This document shows, piece by piece, positions 6,691 to 10,830 of a stretch of DNA of 10,830 nucleotides. The first letter of the stretch is position 1; the number at the start of each line of letters is the position of its first letter. The translations under genes and the position numbers were made by a program. Source of the stretch: Nanobdellota archaeon (GTDB lineage: Archaea; Nanobdellota; Nanobdellia; Woesearchaeales; GCA-2686295). The stretch lies in contig JAHJDK010000220.1 of NCBI GenBank assembly GCA_018812505.1, positions 1 to 10,830 of the forward strand. The letters run 5' to 3'. Below the pieces are notes generated by a model, which was not told where the DNA came from, did no database searches, and was given only the letters and a program-made list of their open reading frames with translations.

Positions 6691-7385
6691 GTGAATGAAA
6701 ATAATTCAAGAATTAACCTAAACCCAGAAATATGCAAAATAATAGGAGCATTCATTGGAGACGGTTACTTAGGAAACTACGGAAAAAGAAAAAATCAGTT
6801 CATAATTGGATTTGTAGGTGATAAAAAACTAGATAATAAGTATATATCAAAACACATTAAAAATTTGATAAAAAAAATTTTCCATTCACAAATCCGAGAT
6901 TAAGATACAGAAACGACGAAAATACAGTTCTATTAAGAATTTATTCAAAAAAGTTATATAAAATCTTTTTAGATATCGGATTTTTAAAAGGAAAGAAGTC
7001 AAGAACAGTTAAAATACCTCAACAGATTATTAATGATGAAAAATTAATGAATGCAACATTAAGAGGAATTTTTGATACTGACGGAAGTATTTTCTTTGAC
7101 AAAAGAAAAAAATACAAACAACCATACCCTAGAATAACAATTCAATTAGCAAGTATAAAACTTATTGAGCAAATTGAAAATTATTTATCAAAAGAATTCA
7201 AATTATATGTTTATAAGAAAAACAGAAATGGATATAGAAATTATTTAGAAATTTATGGTCATGAACAATTAGAAAAGTTTTTAAAAAAAATAGGTTTCTC
7301 AAACGAAAGACATTTGAGAAGAATATGCCTCTGTAGCTCAGCCGGTAAGGCTAAAGCAAGTCTTTGCCTCAGCAAAGAGCGTTAA
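6691..7385 (+). pseudogene. LAGLIDADG homing endonuclease, frameshifted, overlapping the tRNA gene
   Basis: A site-specific DNA endonuclease of the two-motif LAGLIDADG family lies in two frames. Frame one (GTG 6691 to TAA 6903) carries motif 1, KIIGAFIGDGYLGNY, with catalytic D24. The second frame is open from 6861 to TAA 7385 without a new start. It carries KLYKIFLDIGFLKGKKS, motif 2 (LRGIFDTDGSIFF, catalytic Asp codon 7080-7082) and the family's C-terminal IGFSNERHLRRI. Homology passes from one frame to the other at A8T4 (6870-6881), where a -1 shift or one missing A would join them into about 230 residues. Both catalytic aspartates are intact. The last 19 codons and the stop lie inside the tRNA-Thr gene. 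It may be a dead gene, a homopolymer sequencing error or programmed frameshifting; the sequence alone does not decide. Confidence 0.75.
7347..7375 (+). other. tRNA-Thr intron 1 (D-loop, 20/21), 29 nt
   Basis: The BHB fold is as follows. The central helix is GCCG (7341-7344) with CAGC (7370-7373), three pairs of four with a C·A mismatch. The bulges are GT|A and AA|A, each cut after the second base. The inner helix is AGGC/GCCT continued by AAAG/CTTT around CAAGT, and the D stem GCTC/GAGC forms the outer helix. Cutting there restores an 8-nt D-loop ending ...GGT-A. Confidence 0.8.
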
Positions 7386-7406
7386 GAAACTACAATATCT
7401 CGCTAA
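7384..7406 (+). other. tRNA-Thr intron 2 (anticodon stem, 28/29), 23 nt
   Basis: The central helix AGCG (7378-7381) with CGCT (7401-7404) is perfect. The bulges are TT|A and AA|A, and the inner helix is AGA/TCT. The outer helix is weak, so this is a relaxed HBh' motif. Removal restores TTACC, which pairs with GGTAA. The intron is very short. Confidence 0.8.
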
Positions 7407-7437
7407 ACCTTGGTAAGGTAAAGGTCCCGAGTTCAAA

Positions 7438-7523
7438 ACGACTGTATCGTTCGTCGACACCTGGGCGTACATCGACTTTGTCGAGTACACCTGTCAGACA
7501 AAACATCGATACTTTCCTGAAAG
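7438..7523 (+). other. tRNA-Thr intron 3 (T-loop, 59/60), 86 nt
   Basis: The outer helix is the T stem itself (CCGAG/CTCGG). The central helix TTCA (7432-7435) with TGAA (7518-7521) is perfect. The bulges are AA|A and AG|T. The intron is folded internally: GTATCG (7444-7449) with CGATAC (7507-7512), GACA with TGTC (7456-7459, 7492-7495), and a TCGAC-TTT-GTCGA hairpin (7472-7484) flanked by GTAC on both sides. It is clearly richer in G and C than the neighbourhood. No ORF or C/D-box pair is seen. Confidence 0.85.
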
Positions 7524-7537
7524 TCTCGGCAGAGGCT

Positions 7538-7549
7538 CTTCTTTTTATT
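7538..7549 (+). terminator. Oligo-T terminator of the tRNA gene
   Basis: CTCTTCTTTTTA follows the discriminator base immediately; a T-run right after a tRNA is the usual archaeal termination signal. Confidence 0.6.
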
Positions 7550-7552
7550 TAT

Positions 7553-7559
7553 AAAAAAA
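7553..7559 (-). terminator. T7 terminator of the PEP-domain gene
   Basis: Seven A on the plus strand read as T7 on the minus strand, 10 bp after the stop of the gene at 7570. It abuts the tRNA terminator, so the two convergent units end back to back. Confidence 0.5.
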
Positions 7560-7569
7560 CAATTATTTC

Positions 7570-8718
7570 TTATCCAATAATCCTCACTTCCCCTTTCTCT
7601 GCATCAACTTCTACTAAATCACCATCTTTCAAAACTTTCGTAGCTATCTTTGTACCTATAATACAAGGTATTTTGTATTCTCTGGCAACGATTGCTGCAT
7701 GACAAAGTATTCCGCCTACATCTGTAACTATAGCACTTGCCTTGTGCACTGCCATCATCATATCAGGAGAAGTCATCACAGCCACTAAAACATTTCCTTC
7801 AGGCATTTTATTCATGTCCTCAACCATCACTCCTGAAAGTGATTCATGAAGTAAAGTCACTCTTCCTCTAACCTTTCCAGGATACGCAGTTTTTCCTATT
7901 ATCTCATTCACACCGACAATTTCATCATTGCTTAGCTCATCCATAATCATGACTTCATAATAATCTTTATGATAAACAAATTTGAAACCTTTTATCCTGT
8001 CACACACTTCCTGCTTGTCAATTTTTTTCCTATTCCTAAGAGCTTCAACTATTTCCTTCTTTACACAGTTCTGCACTTCCAACGAATTCAAATCAATCCT
8101 TTTTCCTATTTCTTTAAATAAGACTTTTGCCTGATTATAGTTTTCCTGCCAAGCCTTGTGCATTTTGAATCTCCTGTCACCTATCATCTTCAAACCTTTA
8201 ACAAGTTTTTTTAAATCCCCACTCAAGTTCAAATCCGAATCTTCACTTAACAACTGAGCCATATCTTTGTCGCTTCCAGTACCTAACTGCTCACTAACCT
8301 CTTTAATTAATTCATCATAAAAATCAGGTCTTGAAAAACGATAAAAACCTATAAGTGCAGAGTACCATTTAAAGAACTTCTCAAACAATGAAGCGAGTTC
8401 TTCGTTATTCATAGAGCTCAAGTCAGAATTAGTAATCCCATCAACAACTTCAATTAATGATTGTTCAACATTTTCACTTTCCTTGCAAAAATATTTCACA
8501 AAATCATGATCAGAATACTTTTTTTTACCAAACTTTTTCGCTTTTGCTTCTGTAACTTTATTCTTGTAAAAAGTTGTTTTTTGCTCTCGACTCAGAAAGT
8601 AATGCAGACCATATGACATGCCAAAATATTTCTTCATAGATTCAGTATCACCAAAATAAATCATTTCAACCCATAATAGAGGAGAATTGTCATGATCCCA
8701 TCCTTTTGAAAAATCCAT
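7570..8718 (-). CDS. PEP-utilising enzyme mobile (phosphohistidine) domain protein
   Basis: The protein has 382 residues from ATG 8718. The open frame extends 20 codons further up (to 8778) with a hydrophobic stretch, but TTTTTATTAATAG (8736-8748) lies about 26 bp before ATG 8718, so the shorter, leaderless start is preferred. The C-terminal ~95 residues are the swivelling domain of PEP synthase, PPDK and rifampin phosphotransferase: TAYPGKVRGRVTLL, then SPDMMMAVHKASAIVTDVGG, and GGILCHAAIVARE with H340 as the phospho-accepting histidine, ending DGDLVEVDAEKGEVRII. The N-terminal ~280 residues are helical and unrecognised. There is no ATP-grasp or TIM-barrel domain, so it cannot be a complete PEP synthase. 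It may transfer phosphate with a partner or be a regulatory relative. Confidence 0.8.
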   Translation of the reverse strand: MDFSKGWDHDNSPLLWVEMIYFGDTESMKKYFGMSYGLHYFLSREQKTTFYKNKVTEAKAKKFGKKKYSDHDFVKYFCKESENVEQSLIEVVDGITNSDLSSMNNEELASLFEKFFKWYSALIGFYRFSRPDFYDELIKEVSEQLGTGSDKDMAQLLSEDSDLNLSGDLKKLVKGLKMIGDRRFKMHKAWQENYNQAKVLFKEIGKRIDLNSLEVQNCVKKEIVEALRNRKKIDKQEVCDRIKGFKFVYHKDYYEVMIMDELSNDEIVGVNEIIGKTAYPGKVRGRVTLLHESLSGVMVEDMNKMPEGNVLVAVMTSPDMMMAVHKASAIVTDVGGILCHAAIVAREYKIPCIIGTKIATKVLKDGDLVEVDAEKGEVRIIG

Positions 8719-8735
8719 AATAACTATTATTACAA

Positions 8736-8748
8736 CTATTAATAAAAA
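8736..8748 (-). promoter_or_regulatory. TATA box of the PEP-domain gene
   Basis: On the minus strand TTTTTATTAATAG is centred about 26 bp before ATG 8718. This favours a leaderless transcript beginning at that codon. Confidence 0.5.
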
Positions 8749-8794
8749 TGTTACGAAATTACAGATAATTAATATCATTAAAAGAATTATTTAG

Positions 8795-8803
8795 AAAAAA
8801 AAA
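8795..8803 (-). terminator. T9 terminator after the MscS gene
   Basis: Nine A on the plus strand give T9 on the minus strand, 10 bp beyond the TAA at 8814. The PEP-domain gene follows with its own TATA box, so the two genes are probably separate units. Confidence 0.55.
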
Positions 8804-8813
8804 TAGCTTAATT

Positions 8814-9911
8814 TTATCTCTGCACTATCTGCAAGTGTGGATAAGCTATCTCAACTTTTTTAGTCTTTGCAACACTAGCCAAGAAAGAAGAATAAATCTC
8901 CGACTTCATACGCCTAAGATTTCGGTAATGAGCAACGTACCTAACAGTCAAGCCAATAGAAGAACCTCTCAACTCAACCCTTACTTCAGGTTCTTTCTTT
9001 ATATCCTTAAAAGCAATCATCCTCATATCTTCAAGCTTATTCTTCTCAACCTGCGCCTCATCAAGATGTTTCTCAATCACCTTCTTCTCAGAATGACTAA
9101 CAGTTTCTTTATGAAGCTTCTTCAAAATATTCAAATTATCAAGAATGTTCTTATGCTGTTCAGAAGTGTCACCCATCGTCTGCTTGACATACTTATGAAC
9201 AACCTTAAAAGTGACGTCCTTCAAAATCTCAGAAGCATTGTTCCAATCACTCTCATAAGTAACATCAACAGACAAAGCATCCCATAAATATTCTCCACTC
9301 TTAGTAAAATTAACAACCGAACTGGTTAAAACCTGCTCATTAGGAATTGTCACAATCTTACCACTCAACTCGTCAGTGTTTTCCAACAAACCATCCATAA
9401 CTGTGTACATCATTTGAATCTCTAAAACGTCACCTTTCTCACCGCCAACACTAATACGATCACCAATAGTGTAGGTTTTGCTAAAAATAATAGTCAACCA
9501 GCCAACAAAGTTCAATATAGGCTTCTGCAACGCAAAAGTAATACCAAAACCAATCAACCCAACAGATGTAAGCCAAACACCTACATTACCAATCATAACA
9601 GATAATATTCCAAGAATAGCAAGAAGCCAAATAACATAAGAGATAATAGAATTTACAGAGAAATACTCCTTCTCCTTACCAACATACTTGAAATACCTCT
9701 GAAGCAAAGAATCAAAAAAAGAAGAAACAAACTTAGCAAACAAGATAATAATAACTATAGTAACAATCTTCGGAACCCATGAAGTCATACTATCAGATAT
9801 AACATTGTAATTAGCCAGAATACTATTATAAAACTCTTCTCTAAAAGAATAAACCGTAAAAAATGCTAGCAAAATAGCTGCAAGCACAAAACCATGATTT
9901 CTAACCTTCAT
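8814..9911 (-). CDS. MscS-type mechanosensitive ion channel
   Basis: The protein has 365 residues from ATG 9911, which follows GAGAGGG by 5 bases; a TATA box at 9953-9961 agrees. An upstream start at 9995 would precede the promoter. It is a membrane channel that opens under turgor stress. Helices are at about 8-22, 45-66 and 85-107. The pore region follows: WLTSVGLIGFGITFALQKP, then NFVGWLTIIFSKTYTIGDRI, the classic MscS pore-to-beta-domain junction. After it come the beta domain (PNEQVLTSSVVNFT) and an alpha/beta C-terminal vestibule. A charged helical stretch (residues ~240-305, HSEKKVIEKHLDEAQVEKNK) is longer than in E. coli MscS and looks coiled-coil. Archaeal small-cell lineages commonly carry such channels. 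The family call is secure. Confidence 0.9.
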   Translation of the reverse strand: MKVRNHGFVLAAILLAFFTVYSFREEFYNSILANYNVISDSMTSWVPKIVTIVIIILFAKFVSSFFDSLLQRYFKYVGKEKEYFSVNSIISYVIWLLAILGILSVMIGNVGVWLTSVGLIGFGITFALQKPILNFVGWLTIIFSKTYTIGDRISVGGEKGDVLEIQMMYTVMDGLLENTDELSGKIVTIPNEQVLTSSVVNFTKSGEYLWDALSVDVTYESDWNNASEILKDVTFKVVHKYVKQTMGDTSEQHKNILDNLNILKKLHKETVSHSEKKVIEKHLDEAQVEKNKLEDMRMIAFKDIKKEPEVRVELRGSSIGLTVRYVAHYRNLRRMKSEIYSSFLASVAKTKKVEIAYPHLQIVQR

Positions 9912-9952
9912 AACAACCCTCTCTTTCCCTAACAACATAATTGAGAGTAGTA

Positions 9953-9961
9953 GTATAAAAA
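9953..9961 (-). promoter_or_regulatory. TATA box of the MscS gene
   Basis: Minus-strand TTTTTATAC is centred about 46 bp before ATG 9911. It predicts a leader of about 20 nt that contains the GAGAGGG ribosome binding site (9917-9923). Confidence 0.5.
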
Positions 9962-10032
9962 GTTTTCTAAAGGCAATCAAGGCTTTCAAAGTCAAACAAC
10001 ACCTATTTTCTAAATTCCAAAAAGCACTACAT

Positions 10033-10052
10033 CCTTGACCTAAAGGACAAGG
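10033..10052. other. GC-rich hairpin between MscS and the second endonuclease gene
   Basis: CCTTGACC-TAAA-GGACAAGG pairs at seven of eight positions (one A·A mismatch) around a 4-base loop. It is upstream of both divergent genes and stands out from the AT-rich surroundings. It could be an operator or the trace of an insertion; no further evidence is seen. The rest of 9962-10145 shows only AT-rich promoter-like sequence (TAATTAATAAAG, 10104-10115). Confidence 0.35.
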
Positions 10053-10076
10053 TATTATACTTTTTGTTAATAAAAC

Positions 10077-10088
10077 CGAAAATATTTC
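10077..10088 (+). repeat. 12-base sequence shared upstream of both endonuclease genes, copy 2
   Basis: CGAAAATATTTC lies 69 bp before ATG 10146 and is identical to 6626-6637 at a nearly equal distance from the other endonuclease start. Confidence 0.5.
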
Positions 10089-10145
10089 AGAAATTCTTGC
10101 ACATAATTAATAAAGCCCAACCATGTAAAAGAAACGATTTGTTTT

Positions 10146-10697
10146 ATGGGAAAAATAACTTCAGAATTAGCTGAAATTATCGGATTATTATGTGCTGAAG
10201 GATGTCACGCAATCTCCTATTCCAGTTATTGGGGAAAAGACAGAGGGAAAAAAAGATTCTTTAAAAATTTTAAGTCAGAAAGAATAGAATTTTATAATAA
10301 AGACAGAAAACTATTACTTCACTATCAAGAATTACTAAACAAAGAATTCAACTATTTTCCAAAAATATGTAAATATGATAAAATAAACATTTGCAAAATA
10401 AACATTATCAGAAAAATAACTAGTTATACTGAGTTAGGTCATTTAAAATAGAAAATTCCAAAAGGAATATTGACAGGTTCTAAAAAAATAAAAGTCTCAT
10501 TCTTAAGAGGTTACTTTGATGGAGATGGAACCACAAGTAATCGAATTAGAATGTTTTCAACTAATATAGAAGGACTAAAGCAAGTCTCAAAAATATTGGT
10601 TGACTTAAAATTTAAACACACATTTCAGGGACCAATTATAAAAGAAAGAAGAAAACCCTCTTATATCATACAAATTAGTGAAAAAGAAAGTGAATAA
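10146..10697 (+). pseudogene. LAGLIDADG homing endonuclease with one in-frame TAG
   Basis: One reading frame runs from ATG 10146 to TAA 10697 (183 codon positions) with a single TAG at 10449-10451 (codon 102). Motif 1 is SELAEIIGLLCAEGCH, with E18 at the catalytic acid position. The sequence after TAG, KIPKGILTGSKK, is the family's usual approach to motif 2, FLRGYFDGDGTTS, which keeps its acidic residue. Family similarity therefore continues across the stop without a shift. A truncated product would have only one motif, and no start codon directly follows the TAG except weak TTG candidates. It is most simply a recently inactivated endonuclease; stop readthrough is the alternative. It appears free-standing: no intron exons or tRNA are visible around it. 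Confidence 0.75.
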
Positions 10698-10702
10698 GTC
10701 CG

Positions 10703-10802
10703 AAATTAGTTGACACTTTTTATTTTGTGAAATTTTTAGTTTCTTTTTAAATGTGGTTGATTATACAACTTTTTTTCAAAACTTGTTTTTGTCAACTAAT
10801 TT
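10703..10802. repeat. 13-bp perfect inverted repeat after the second endonuclease gene
   Basis: AAATTAGTTGACA (10703-10715) and TGTCAACTAATTT (10790-10802) are exact reverse complements enclosing 74 AT-rich bases, within which GTTG-ATTATA-CAAC (10755-10768) can form a small hairpin. No coding frame is seen inside. It starts 6 bp after the endonuclease stop. It may be a large hairpin terminator or the ends of a small element. Confidence 0.55.
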
Positions 10803-10830
10803 TGAGTTTCTAAATTAATTCATCGTCGTG

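Larger units (their letters stand above)
7327..7537 (+). tRNA. tRNA-Thr (anticodon GGU) interrupted by three introns
   Basis: Four exons, 7327-7346, 7376-7383, 7407-7437 and 7524-7537, join to exactly 73 nt. The acceptor GCCTCTG pairs with CAGAGGC and the discriminator is T, as is common in archaeal tRNA-Thr. It has U8-A9, D stem GCTC/GAGC with an 8-nt loop AGCCGGTA, G26, anticodon stem TTACC/GGTAA with loop TTGGTAA (anticodon GGT at 7412-7414), variable loop AGGTC, T stem CCGAG/CTCGG and T-loop TTCAAAT. CCA is not encoded. Introns fall at 20/21, 28/29 and 59/60, none at the canonical 37/38. Exon 2 is only 8 nt. The promoter must lie inside the upstream endonuclease gene, where TTTTTAAA at ~7279-7286 is a weak candidate. 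Confidence 0.9.

Noticed and set aside
7438..7523. C/D-box guide RNA inside tRNA intron 3
   Set aside because: A CTGA is present at 7517-7520, but it is part of the BHB central helix region and no RTGATGA C box exists in the intron.
8719..8778. N-terminal hydrophobic extension of the PEP-domain protein as a membrane anchor
   Set aside because: The TATA box lies inside this extension and about 26 bp before ATG 8718, so it is probably untranslated; there is no ribosome binding site before 8778.
8835..9287. Plus-strand 150-codon open frame opposite MscS
   Set aside because: It is antisense to a well-conserved channel gene, with no recognisable domain and a composition typical of a shadow frame.
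9912..9995. Longer N-terminus of the MscS channel starting at 9995
   Set aside because: GAGAGGG and a correctly placed TATA box both point to ATG 9911; the longer frame would begin upstream of the promoter.
10810..10830. End of a minus-strand gene reading HDDELI followed by TAG
   Set aside because: Six codons at the window edge cannot be told from chance, and other frames also close there. If real, it would show TAG used as a normal stop.

Overview
The window looks like a piece of an AT-rich archaeal genome, most likely a DPANN-type lineage (Woesearchaeota/Pacearchaeota-like; the lineage is an inference). The archaeal signs are a tRNA gene whose interruptions fold as bulge-helix-bulge (BHB) introns, TATA boxes 22-30 bp upstream of several start codons (leaderless mRNAs), GGTGAT-type ribosome binding sites, a DUF4443-like regulator, archaeal S-layer-type secreted proteins and LAGLIDADG endonucleases.

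Layout. Positions 1-3808 (minus) hold a two-gene surface-type operon: a 915-residue repeat-bearing protein of unknown function, then, 20 bp downstream, a secreted DUF4430-like/Ig-like protein that runs off the left edge. Both start at TTG behind the same 15-base leader. A divergent promoter with a perfect 8+3+8 palindrome separates this operon from a plus-strand winged-helix regulator (3878-4456). Converging on the regulator is a minus-strand pair: a short DegT/DnrJ-type PLP protein (4858-5646) and a double zinc-ribbon protein (4461-4853). A lipoprotein follows on the plus strand (5803-6447), then a candidate structured RNA (6459-6526).

The most unusual segment is 6691-7537. A LAGLIDADG homing-endonuclease gene, frameshifted at an A8 tract, runs directly into and overlaps a tRNA-Thr(GGU) gene. 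That tRNA gene is split by three introns, after nucleotides 20, 28 and 59 of the mature tRNA, and none is at the usual 37/38 site. Each intron can be folded into a BHB or relaxed BHB motif, and removing them gives a canonical 73-nt tRNA.

To the right lie a minus-strand protein with a PEP-utilising phosphohistidine domain but no ATP-grasp domain (7570-8718), an MscS-type mechanosensitive channel (8814-9911), a second LAGLIDADG gene broken by one in-frame TAG (10146-10697), and a 13-bp inverted repeat near the right edge. The two endonuclease genes share a 12-base sequence at nearly the same distance (65 and 69 bp) upstream of their start codons.
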